Under the pieces are notes generated by a model, which saw only the letters and a list, made by a program, of their open reading frames with translations, made no database searches and was not told the DNA's origin. The position numbers and the translations under genes are program-made. DNA of 64,000 nucleotides, taken from the NCBI RefSeq assembly GCF_014898075.1, contig NZ_CP062976.1:1736001-1800000 (forward strand), in the 5' to 3' direction. This stretch comes from Neisseria yangbaofengii. Lineage in GTDB: Bacteria; Pseudomonadota; Gammaproteobacteria; Burkholderiales; Neisseriaceae. Position 1 is the first letter of the stretch. Every line of letters begins with the position of its first letter. Below, piece by piece: positions 34,437 to 42,987 of the stretch.

Positions 34437-36644
34437 ATGAAACCTCGTATCTTAACCCTCAGCATCGCCGCTCTATTTACCGCTCCGCTTTATGCTGCCG
34501 ATCTGATGCAGCAAGAGTTGGAAACCATCACCGTCACCGCCGACCGTACCGCGCAGAAACTCGATAAAGCCGCGCCGAATGTGGCCGTAGTTACACGCCA
34601 AACGCTTAATCAGGCCAATGCGTCCAACCTTGACGACATCATGCTGTACGAAGCCGGTGTCAGCGTGCCATCAGACAACAACCGCCGCGGCCATGCCGGT
34701 GTGAATATTCGCGGCATCGACGGCAACCGCATTCTGATGATGGTTGACGGCATCCGCATTCCCGAATCTTACGCAGGCGGCGGCACCAACGGCGCGATTT
34801 CCGGTCGCGATATGGTTGAGCCCGACACGTTGAAGCAGGTCGATATCGTCAAAGGCCCTTATTCCGCGCTGTATGGCAGCGATGCCTTGGGAGGCGTGGT
34901 CAATATGGCCACTTATTCGCCTTCTGATTTTGTCGATGCCGACAAACGCAGCCATTTCGGCCTGAAATACGGCTACAAAAGCCGCGACCGCAGCCACGGC
35001 GTGACCGCCGGCATAGCAGGTTTCCATGAAAATGCAGAAGGTTTGCTGATGCTGACCCGCCGCCAAGGCCATGAAACCGAAAACATGGGCGGCAATAAAA
35101 GCCACTCTGCCTCCCGAACCGCCACCAATCCGCAAAAAAACAACAGCTACAACATCTTAGCCAAAGGCAACATCGGCAACGAAACCCACCGAGCAGAAGC
35201 CTTGTTCGAACAATTCTACCGCGCCAACGACACCAATCTGGCTAACAGTTTGGGCAGCAGTACGGTACAACGCGGGCCGGTTGCCGTTACCACAGAGAAC
35301 AGCATTGCTACCGCACGCGACCGAGCGCGCCGCCAACGTATGGAATTGGGCTACCGTTTCCATGGTGAGAATGCTTTGAAAGAAGCTTCGGTCAATATGT
35401 ATCAGCAAAAACTGACTACCGAGGACGATGCCGTCAATGCCAGCGTGACCAGCATCAACGGCCGCAACAACGCTGATTCAACCCGCTATTCTGATTACGG
35501 TTTCGAGCAAACCATCCGTGGCATCAACAGTAAAGGCGTATGGGAAACACAAACCGGTGCGGTGAAACACACCATTGTTGCCGGTGCGGAATTCAAACAC
35601 ACCGAAACCGCCCGTCCGCGCGACAGCCTGACGGTAGATAACTTAACCGGCGCCACCAGCAGTGTGTACGCCGGCAGCATCTATCCGAATAAAACCTTTC
35701 CCGACAGCACACGCAAAACCTTCAGCCTGTATGCCCAAGACAGCCTGACCTTTGACAACGGCATCGTGCTGACTCCGGCTTTGCGTTATGAAAAAGACAA
35801 ACTCGACACCCGCATCGACCAAGCCTATCTCAATGCTAACCCCGATGGCCAAGCCACCGGCTTCAGCGACCACGCCTTTGCGCCCAGCCTGCGCTTGAGC
35901 GTACCCATGGGCGAACGATTCACCGGCTTTGCCAGCTACTCGCGCGGTTTCCGCACACCGCCGTTTGACAGTGCTACTATGGCCTTTTCCAACACCACCC
36001 ACGGCTATGCGGTATTGCCCAACAACAACCTAAAATCCGAACATTCCAACAGCTTTGAAGCGGGCTTGAAATACAGAGACGACCGCACCCGCGCGCAAAT
36101 CACCGCGTTTTACAACCGCTATAAAAACTTTATCGACCGCACCGAAATCGGCTCAACAACAGTCAACGGCCGCAACATTATCCGGTATCAATACCAAAAT
36201 CTGGACAACGTCAAAACCTACGGCGCGGAGCTGGCCGCCAGCCACACAATCAGCGGCAACTGGCGCATCAACGGCAGCTTGGCTTGGATGAAGGGCGAAC
36301 AGAAAGACGGCACACCGCTCGATACCGCCTACCCGCTCAATGGTGTCTTGGGCGTAGATTATGTGCAGGAAAAATGGGGGGCCAATGCCAAACTGCGCTG
36401 GTCAAAAAAACACGGCCGCGTCAGCAGCAACGGTATTTTCCAAGCTCCGGGCTACGGTGTATGGGACATCGGCGCATGGTATAAACCGAACAAAAACATC
36501 GAATTAGGCGCAACCATGTACAACGCCGGCAACAAAAAATACTGGCAGCATGCCGATGTGGCCGGCATGAGTACCGCCAACGTGCTCGATCTCTACACCG
36601 AAAGCGGCCGTAATGTGGCGGCCACGTTGCAGATAAAGTTTTAA
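34437..36644 (+). CDS. hmuR: TonB-dependent haem/haemoglobin receptor
   Basis: A 735-residue outer-membrane receptor. A signal peptide (MKPRILTLSIAALFTAPLYA) is followed by a TonB-box-like ETITVTA and a plug domain with NIRGIDGNRILMMVDGIRIP and VDIVKGPYSALYGSDALGG. The 22-strand barrel ends in the terminal Phe of LQIKF. FRTPPF and PNNNLKSEHS are variants of the FRAP and NPNL boxes of the haem receptor group. The position between hmuS and hmuTUV supports haem as ligand. tonB-exbB-exbD are not in the window. Confidence 0.88.
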   Translation: MKPRILTLSIAALFTAPLYAADLMQQELETITVTADRTAQKLDKAAPNVAVVTRQTLNQANASNLDDIMLYEAGVSVPSDNNRRGHAGVNIRGIDGNRILMMVDGIRIPESYAGGGTNGAISGRDMVEPDTLKQVDIVKGPYSALYGSDALGGVVNMATYSPSDFVDADKRSHFGLKYGYKSRDRSHGVTAGIAGFHENAEGLLMLTRRQGHETENMGGNKSHSASRTATNPQKNNSYNILAKGNIGNETHRAEALFEQFYRANDTNLANSLGSSTVQRGPVAVTTENSIATARDRARRQRMELGYRFHGENALKEASVNMYQQKLTTEDDAVNASVTSINGRNNADSTRYSDYGFEQTIRGINSKGVWETQTGAVKHTIVAGAEFKHTETARPRDSLTVDNLTGATSSVYAGSIYPNKTFPDSTRKTFSLYAQDSLTFDNGIVLTPALRYEKDKLDTRIDQAYLNANPDGQATGFSDHAFAPSLRLSVPMGERFTGFASYSRGFRTPPFDSATMAFSNTTHGYAVLPNNNLKSEHSNSFEAGLKYRDDRTRAQITAFYNRYKNFIDRTEIGSTTVNGRNIIRYQYQNLDNVKTYGAELAASHTISGNWRINGSLAWMKGEQKDGTPLDTAYPLNGVLGVDYVQEKWGANAKLRWSKKHGRVSSNGIFQAPGYGVWDIGAWYKPNKNIELGATMYNAGNKKYWQHADVAGMSTANVLDLYTESGRNVAATLQIKF

Positions 36645-36790
36645 GCCGAATCCGTTTTCAGACGGCCTTTAAAATGAAGGCGGGCCGACTGAAAGAAATT
36701 TAATTATGTTTTTAAAATCAAGATGATGATTTTCAGACGGCCTTATCCACATTTCATCAGGCTGTCTGAAAAACAAACAGAAAGTCCGAT

Positions 36791-37582
36791 ATGAACATCA
36801 AAACCTTAGCTTTTTGCGCACTATTTTTTACTGCCACAGCCGCCCATGCCCAGCGCATTGTGGTGCTTACCCCCGATGTCGGCGACATTGTGGTGGCACT
36901 CGGTTCTCTCAACGAAGTGGTCGGCCGCAGCCAAACCGTGCAAAACCCCGCCCTAAAAAGCAAACCCGGCATCGGTATCCACCGCAACCTTGCCGCCGAA
37001 CCGATTATTGCCGTCAACCCCGACATCGCACTCGGTACATGGATGGCGCAGCCTGCCGGTATTTTCGCGCAGTTGAAAAAAGCCGGTGTGAATGCCGTCA
37101 ACGTGGCACCGACCGATGACATCGACGCCTACCCGCAAAGCATCCGCACCGTAGGCAAACTCATCGGCAAAACCGCCCAAGCCGAACAGCTTGCCGGCAG
37201 ATGGCAGGCGCAGATGAAGCAGCAGCCGGCCAACGGAAAACGCTATCTCTTCAGCTACGACGGCCGCATCATCGCCGGTAAAAATACCGCAGCCGACGAA
37301 CTCATCAAACGCGCCGGCGGCATCAACGCCGCAGCCGCCATCGACGGCATGAAACCGATGACGCGCGAAGCATGGCTGGCCGCCAAACCCGATGTGATCA
37401 TTATCGCCGACCACCATGCGCAAACACTGGGCGGCCTCAAAGGCTTTGCCGCCAAACCCGAAGTCGCCGCCTCTCCTGCCGCCAAAAACGGCAAAATCTA
37501 TTTCTGGAAAGCCAACGATATGTTCCGCTACGGTTTGGATACCCCGCAAGTGGTGCAGCGTTTGAATGCGCTGGGAAAATAA
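36791..37582 (+). CDS. hmuT: Haem ABC transporter, periplasmic binding protein
   Basis: A 263-residue secreted binding protein of the BtuF/HmuT type. The signal peptide ends at about AHAQ (residues 18-21). Recognisable stretches are RIVVLTPDVGDIVVALGSLNEVVGR and a linking helix of the class III binding proteins, then KPDVIIIADHH. It delivers haem from the receptor to HmuU. Uptake sequences form a stem right after the stop (37588-37622). Confidence 0.88.
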   Translation: MNIKTLAFCALFFTATAAHAQRIVVLTPDVGDIVVALGSLNEVVGRSQTVQNPALKSKPGIGIHRNLAAEPIIAVNPDIALGTWMAQPAGIFAQLKKAGVNAVNVAPTDDIDAYPQSIRTVGKLIGKTAQAEQLAGRWQAQMKQQPANGKRYLFSYDGRIIAGKNTAADELIKRAGGINAAAAIDGMKPMTREAWLAAKPDVIIIADHHAQTLGGLKGFAAKPEVAASPAAKNGKIYFWKANDMFRYGLDTPQVVQRLNALGK

Positions 37583-37587
37583 GCCGG

Positions 37588-37622
37588 AGGCCGTCTGAAA
37601 GCAGCTTGGTTGCAGACGGCCT
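37588..37622. repeat. Uptake-sequence inverted repeat after hmuT
   Basis: AGGCCGTCTG pairs with CAGACGGCCT around a 15-base loop. The 210-base gap to hmuU also holds a degenerate uptake-like sequence at about 37769 (AAGGCCGTCCGAAC). No gene is visible there. Confidence 0.6.
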
Positions 37623-37791
37623 GTAGGTAAACGGAACATAAGTATCGTTCAACCCGTCACCCCCGCCCTCTCACGCCCTGCATAGGAGGGATGGGCAAAA
37701 TCATCGCCTGCCGGAAATCTCACCCAACAATTAAGATTGATGTTCCCGGCAATAAATCCGAACTTTAAGGCCGTCCGAACACCTCACCAAC

Positions 37792-38733
37792 ATGAAACCA
37801 CACACCCTTATCCTGAATATCCTCCTTACCCTCGCCGCCATTTATTTGTGCAGCGGCATCGGTTTTGGCGAATGGCAATCTCCGCTGCTAATGGACGAAA
37901 CCGTGCAGCAAATCCGTCTGCCGCGTATCTACACCGCTTTGCTGGTCGGCGCAGGTTTGGCGGCTTCCGGCGCAGCTTTGCAGGCTTTGTTTGAAAACCC
38001 GTTGGCCGACCCCGGCCTGATTGGCACCTCGGGCGGCGCGGCCTTGGGTGTAATTATTGTGTTGGCTTTCGGCGGCGGCGTAATCAGCGTGCCGATGGCG
38101 GCATTTCTCGGTGCATTGGGCGTGTGTTTGCTGATTTTGGCGGCACATCACTTATTCGGCGGCGGCACCTTGGGCTTGCTGGTGTTGGGTTTTGTGTTGA
38201 GCGCATTTTCCACCGCCATCGTCAGCCTGATTCTGTTTCTGTCAGACGACATGGTGTTACGCAGCGCGACCACTTGGCTGTCGGGCAGCTTGGCCGAATC
38301 GGGCTTTACTTCACCATTGTCCGCCTTAATGCCGATGGCGGCGGGCTTTATGATTCTGCTGTTTTGCAGCAATCGTTTGGATGTGTTGATGACAGGAGAA
38401 GACACAGCGGTGAGTATGGGCGTATCGGTGGCTGCGGTGCGGCTGCAAACCGTGACCGGTGCAGCCTTGATGACCGGTGCCGCAGTATCATTGGCAGGCA
38501 TCATCGGCTTTTTGGGTATGATGATTCCGAATGTGCTGGCACAAACGGTCGGCGGCCGACGCAGCAAACTGATTGCCTTATCGGCTTGGTTCGGAGCGGT
38601 TTTCCTGTTAGTCATTGACGGCGCGGCGCGTTGGCTGACTTATCCGGTTAATGTGCCGGCCGGCATTGTCATTGCGCTGCTGGGCGGGCCGTTTTTCTTG
38701 TATTTGTTTATCAAACCGTTGCAAGGCCGCTAA
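37792..38733 (+). CDS. hmuU: Haem ABC transporter permease
   Basis: A 313-residue FecCD-family permease with about nine to ten hydrophobic helices. Family signatures are LPRIYTALLVGAGLAASGAALQ, NPLADPGLIGTSGGAALG and GIIGFLGMMIPN near the C-terminus, where the ATPase coupling region lies. The stop overlaps the hmuV start by one base (TAATG). Confidence 0.92.
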   Translation: MKPHTLILNILLTLAAIYLCSGIGFGEWQSPLLMDETVQQIRLPRIYTALLVGAGLAASGAALQALFENPLADPGLIGTSGGAALGVIIVLAFGGGVISVPMAAFLGALGVCLLILAAHHLFGGGTLGLLVLGFVLSAFSTAIVSLILFLSDDMVLRSATTWLSGSLAESGFTSPLSALMPMAAGFMILLFCSNRLDVLMTGEDTAVSMGVSVAAVRLQTVTGAALMTGAAVSLAGIIGFLGMMIPNVLAQTVGGRRSKLIALSAWFGAVFLLVIDGAARWLTYPVNVPAGIVIALLGGPFFLYLFIKPLQGR

Positions 38734-39467
38734 TGAATGCTTCTTTTGAAATTCAGTCACTAAAAGTAGAGATGCGCGGCAAAACCCTGCTTGAGGTGGA
38801 CTCGCTTTTGTTTCCACATAATAAAAATACCGCCATCATCGGCCCCAACGGTGCGGGCAAGTCCACCCTGCTCAAAGCCTTAATCGGCCAAACCGGCAGC
38901 GGTACAGTTAATCTTTTCGGCCAATACGCCGCACCGCAAATCAAGCAAGGCCGCGTAGCGTGGGTCGGGCAGCACGGCCGATACGCCATGCCCATGACAG
39001 TGCGCGAATACATTGCCTTATCCGGATTTTCACAAACAGGCCGTCTGAAGCGCGCAGCCACACAAACCGATGAATTATTGGCATATTTCGATTTAACCGA
39101 CTTAGCCGATAAACGCATCAGCCGTTTATCCGGCGGCGAGCAGCAACGCGCCAACATCATCCGTGCGCTGTTGCAAAACGCACCCGTGTTGCTGTTGGAC
39201 GAGCCCTGTAACCATCTCGATATCCGCCATCAGCACAAACTGATGCAATATTTGCGCGATCAACAAAACACTTCCGGCAGCATCATGGTGCTGCACGATT
39301 TGAATCTAGCCGCCCATTACGCGCAGCATATCGTTTTAATGAATCAGGGGAAAATCATCGCCACCGGCGCACCGCAAGACGTGATGCGCGAAGATTTGCT
39401 GCAACAGGTTTATCATTGGCCGATACGCTGCATACGCGATGAAACAGGTTTGTATTTTCATGCATAA
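38733..39467 (+). CDS. hmuV: Haem ABC transporter ATP-binding protein
   Basis: A 244-residue ATPase. Walker A GPNGAGKSTLLK, Q-loop in VGQHGRYAMP, signature LSGGEQQRANIIRALLQ, Walker B VLLLDEP, and H-loop VLHDLNLA. It follows hmuU with a one-base overlap and ends the haem locus. An in-frame uptake sequence encodes TGRLKRAA. Siderophore ABC ATPases are similar, so the haem assignment rests on the neighbours. Confidence 0.92.
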   Translation: MNASFEIQSLKVEMRGKTLLEVDSLLFPHNKNTAIIGPNGAGKSTLLKALIGQTGSGTVNLFGQYAAPQIKQGRVAWVGQHGRYAMPMTVREYIALSGFSQTGRLKRAATQTDELLAYFDLTDLADKRISRLSGGEQQRANIIRALLQNAPVLLLDEPCNHLDIRHQHKLMQYLRDQQNTSGSIMVLHDLNLAAHYAQHIVLMNQGKIIATGAPQDVMREDLLQQVYHWPIRCIRDETGLYFHA

Positions 39468-39468
39468 T

Positions 39469-39506
39469 AAAAGGCCGTCTGAATCTTAAGATTCAGACGG
39501 CCTTTT
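39469..39506. terminator. Perfect 38-bp uptake-sequence palindrome
   Basis: AAAAGGCCGTCTGAATCTT directly followed by its exact reverse complement. Bidirectional terminator between hmuV and the Sel1 lipoprotein gene. Confidence 0.85.
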
Positions 39507-39592
39507 ATTGACAATGATATATTTTACATAAATGCCTATGAAAACTTGATGCATTTTCCACCATATTTTTTTTCACATGCACTCATCTATCG

Positions 39593-40159
39593 TTACAGTT
39601 TGACATCCAAACGTTTCAATGCTGCGCGCGATTCTTTATCGCCGGCTGCGGCAGATTTTTGATACCACTCAATCGCTTCTTGCAAATCTTCGCTCTCCGA
39701 CATGCGGCCTAAAGCGGTCATGGCAGGAGCAGAATAAACGTCACCCTGTCGGGCGGAAAGTCCGTACCATTTCAAGGCTTGCCCGCGGTTTTGCGTCACG
39801 CCAATGCCTTGTTCATAACAATAGCCCAACCAAAATTGGCCGGTTACATCGCCCCATTGCGCGGCTTTGCTGAATTCCGCTACTGCGCGACGGGCATTTT
39901 TTTCCACGCCGTATCCGTTTAAATACATTAAACCAATATAACGCGGTGCAGTCATGTGACCCGCCGCCGATGCTTGGGTGAAATATGTCATCGCTTCGGC
40001 GTAATGGTGTTGCTCATAAGCTTGTATGCCTTTTTCCACTAAGTTATTGGTTTGCCGGCTTGTTTGGCTTTCGGTAATGTTTTTAGGTTGTGTGTTTTGG
40101 TTGGGTGCATGGCAGGCACCAAGAGCAATTGCCGTGATAAACAACAGTATCCATTTCAT
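39593..40159 (-). CDS. Sel1-repeat lipoprotein
   Basis: A 188-residue protein with a lipoprotein signal (lipobox LGAC in ITAIALGACHA) and about three to four Sel1-like repeats of 36 residues: AMTYFTQASAAGHMTAPRYI, FSKAAQWGDVTGQFWLGYCY, WYGLSARQGDVYSAPAM and WYQKSAAAGDKESRAAL. Such solenoids mediate protein contacts in the periplasm or at the envelope. The partner is unknown. Monocistronic. Confidence 0.85.
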   Translation of the reverse strand: MKWILLFITAIALGACHAPNQNTQPKNITESQTSRQTNNLVEKGIQAYEQHHYAEAMTYFTQASAAGHMTAPRYIGLMYLNGYGVEKNARRAVAEFSKAAQWGDVTGQFWLGYCYEQGIGVTQNRGQALKWYGLSARQGDVYSAPAMTALGRMSESEDLQEAIEWYQKSAAAGDKESRAALKRLDVKL

Positions 40160-40385
40160 TGCGTCCCCTTCATTCAGAATCCGTTATAAGCTATTTTTAT
40201 TGAACATTATAGGCCGCCTGAAAAAATATTGTCGCTAAAACAGCTGTTTTTATTCGCTTTTTATGTTACATTACAATTCTTTGCGCGTATCGGCGCATTA
40301 ATAACACTCGTTGTTGCATTCGCATTATTAAAATAAAATATTACGGAATCTAATGTCTTCATCTTCCCTAAATATAGGAATCACC

Positions 40386-41462
40386 ATGCCTGCGCTTGAT
40401 TTTATTCGCGATGATATTAAAGCCATGACTGCTTATCACGTTGCCGATTTGCCAAAAAATTTTATCAAACTGGATGCAATGGAAAGCCCGTATCACCCGT
40501 TTGCCGGTTCGCCCGAGCTGTTAAACGAATGGGCGGCGCTGTTGGCTCAAGCCGATGTGCATCTCTATCCCAACCCTGCTGCCGGCGGCCTGCAAGAAGC
40601 TTTGCGCGAAGCCTTTGATATTCCTGAAACAGCAGCTGTGGCTTTGGGGAATGGCTCGGACGAATTGATTCAGTTCATCAGCCTGCTGTCAGCCAAACCG
40701 GGCGCGACCATGCTGGCATTGGAACCGAGCTTTGTTATGTATAGACAAAATGCGGCTTTGTTTGGCATGAATTATGTCGGCGTGCCGCTGAATGAGGATT
40801 TTACGCTTGATTTACCGGCTGTTTTGGCCGCCATTGAAACACACAATCCTGCGCTGGTTTTTATCGCCTATCCCAACAACCCGACCGGCGTGCGTTTTAA
40901 GCGTGAAGAAATCGAAGCGGTGATTCGTGCGGCAAAAGGCATTGTGGTAGTAGACGAAGCCTACGGTGCGTTCAGCGACGATAGTTTCCTGCCGCTGGCA
41001 GGCAGCGTGGATAATCTGGTGGTAATGCGCACCGTCAGCAAAATTGGTTTTGCCGGTATCCGTATCGGCTATGCCGCCGGCAGCACAAACATCATGAACG
41101 AATTGGCCAAAATCCTACCGCCCTATAATATGAATCAATTAAGCTTGGCCACAGCAAAATTTGCCTTGCGACACTTCGAAGTCATTAATAACAATGTGTT
41201 AAAATTAAAAGCCGAGCGCGAACGTATGTTTGCCGGATTATCTGCGATAGGCCGTCTGAAAGCCTTTCCGAGCAAAGCCAATTTCATTACCGTCCGCGTA
41301 CCTGATGCGGCCGAATTATTTGAAACCTTAAAACAAAACAAAATTCTGATTAAAAAACTGCATGGCAACCATCCGCTCTTGGATCAATGCGTCCGCCTGA
41401 CCATCGGTTCGCCCGAGCAAAATGATGCCGTCTTAAACATTATCCGCAAGCTTTACGCTTAA
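40386..41462 (+). CDS. hisC: Histidinol-phosphate aminotransferase
   Basis: A 358-residue PLP enzyme of histidine biosynthesis converting imidazole acetol phosphate to histidinol phosphate. Motifs: [28 protein letters not shown], and the PLP Lys in [18 protein letters not shown] 40386 with AGGAATC upstream is preferred over the ATG 33 bases earlier. The gene is directly followed by hisB (17 bases), forming a small his operon. An in-frame uptake sequence encodes IGRLKA. Confidence 0.92.
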   Translation: MPALDFIRDDIKAMTAYHVADLPKNFIKLDAMESPYHPFAGSPELLNEWAALLAQADVHLYPNPAAGGLQEALREAFDIPETAAVALGNGSDELIQFISLLSAKPGATMLALEPSFVMYRQNAALFGMNYVGVPLNEDFTLDLPAVLAAIETHNPALVFIAYPNNPTGVRFKREEIEAVIRAAKGIVVVDEAYGAFSDDSFLPLAGSVDNLVVMRTVSKIGFAGIRIGYAAGSTNIMNELAKILPPYNMNQLSLATAKFALRHFEVINNNVLKLKAERERMFAGLSAIGRLKAFPSKANFITVRVPDAAELFETLKQNKILIKKLHGNHPLLDQCVRLTIGSPEQNDAVLNIIRKLYA

Positions 41463-41479
41463 ACACGGGACTTGTCACC

Positions 41480-42421
41480 ATGAATAAAACCAAACGCCAT
41501 TTAGACAATCTTTATTTACTGATTGAAGAAGCCGGTTCGCTCACCAAGCTGGCGCGCCAATGCGGTTATGAAAACGCCGCTTCCCTGTCTCAACTCAAAC
41601 GCCGCTTGGAAGAACAAGCGGATGACGAAAAAGCCCGCGGCATTCGCCCCAGCTTGGCGCAAAAACTGGAACAAGGCATGAGCAAACGCAAAGGCTGGAT
41701 CGACCGCGACCACAGCAAAAGCAAAGAAAAAGCCGCAGCAGAAGAAAAAGCCGCAGAAGCCGCCAACCTCACTTTAATTCAAGGTGGTATGCCGTCTGAA
41801 AATGGTGTGGTACAAATCGCTACCGAAGGCCGCTATGTCAGCGTGACCCGCAACACCAGCGAAACCCAAATCACCGTCAAAATGAATCTCGACGGCAGCG
41901 GCATCGGCCGTTTCGACACCGGAGTGCCGTTTCTCGATCACATGCTCGACCAAATCGCCCGCCATGGCTTGATTGACTTGGATATCGTGTGCAAAGGCGA
42001 CTTACACATCGACGACCACCACACCGTTGAAGACATCGGCATTACCTTAGGCCAAGCCTTAAAACAAGCCTTAGGCAACAAAATGGGCATCCGACGCTAC
42101 GGCCACGCCTATGTACCTTTAGACGAAGCCTTAAGCCGTGTGGTACTCGACCTTTCCGGCCGCCCGGGTTTGGAATACAACATCGAATTCACCCGCGCCA
42201 TGATTGGCCGCTTTGATGTCGATTTATTCAGCGAATTCTTCCATGGCTTGGTTAGCCACAGCATGATGACGCTGCACATCGACAACCTGCGCGGTAAAAA
42301 TGCCCACCACCAAGCCGAAACCGTGTTCAAAGCCTTCGGCCGTGCCCTACGCATGGCAGTGGAATACGATGAGCGCATGAGTGGAAAGATGCCTTCTACC
42401 AAAGGCACGTTGACTGCTTAA
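41480..42421 (+). CDS. hisB: Imidazoleglycerol-phosphate dehydratase with N-terminal HTH-like extension
   Basis: A 313-residue HisB, against about 195-200 for the monofunctional enzyme. The catalytic part (about 115-313) has [35 protein letters not shown] and [15 protein letters not shown] with the paired metal-binding His motifs. The first 75 residues, with [22 protein letters not shown] and later [20 protein letters not shown], look like an XRE/Cro-type helix-turn-helix. A Lys/Ala/Glu-rich linker joins them, partly encoded by an AT-dialect uptake sequence (MPSENG). I recall similar lengths in other neisserial HisB. The role of the extension is unknown. Confidence 0.9.
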   Translation: MNKTKRHLDNLYLLIEEAGSLTKLARQCGYENAASLSQLKRRLEEQADDEKARGIRPSLAQKLEQGMSKRKGWIDRDHSKSKEKAAAEEKAAEAANLTLIQGGMPSENGVVQIATEGRYVSVTRNTSETQITVKMNLDGSGIGRFDTGVPFLDHMLDQIARHGLIDLDIVCKGDLHIDDHHTVEDIGITLGQALKQALGNKMGIRRYGHAYVPLDEALSRVVLDLSGRPGLEYNIEFTRAMIGRFDVDLFSEFFHGLVSHSMMTLHIDNLRGKNAHHQAETVFKAFGRALRMAVEYDERMSGKMPSTKGTLTA

Positions 42422-42440
42422 TAATAGCCATTCAAATTCA

Positions 42441-42477
42441 AACCGTATTTCAGGCCGTCTGAAATACGGTTTTTTAA
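42441..42477 (+). terminator. hisB terminator with the uptake sequence spanning its loop
   Basis: AACCGTATTTCA pairs perfectly with TGAAATACGGTT, and the seven loop bases GGCCGTC plus the start of the right arm make up an uptake sequence. TTTTTT follows. Confidence 0.88.
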
Positions 42478-42987
42478 TTTATTGAGATTTTTTTACACTA
42501 CTCCTCTTAAATAACCCTGTATTTACAATGGTTATTTTTATAATTTCTGCAACAAACTGAAACAAGCACCGTAAATATTTTCAAATTTGCCGATTAATTT
42601 CCATCACCTGATATCTATCTTGATTATTTCCTGGAATATTACACAGCAATAATCACTTTATTTATGATATTTGCCTTTTTGTTCGTTTAAAATAATTTAT
42701 ATCATAATATTCAAATTGATTTAAATTAAATATCCAAATACAAAATCCGTTTATCGAAATACTTGACCGAATATCCAATTAAGTATTACCATAACTACAT
42801 CTCACTATCAGATAAATTCTATTTAATAAAAAATATTAGTATAATATTACAAATATTACAAAATAATTGAAACTTAGATTTAATATTATTAATATCAAAT
42901 TAAAGTTATTCCCAAGCACAATAAAACGTTATTTTTTAAATAATACAAGATTTTTAATTTATTAAATTTTAAATAAAGGAAGATTTT
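42478..42987. other. AT-rich region upstream of the beta-helix gene
   Basis: About 510 bases of very AT-rich sequence, far above the rest of the window, with many A/T tracts and no uptake sequence. No ORF or RNA gene is visible. It probably holds the promoter of the downstream gene; several -10-like hexamers can be picked but none stands out. AAGGAAGA at 42977 is the ribosome site. Confidence 0.6.
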
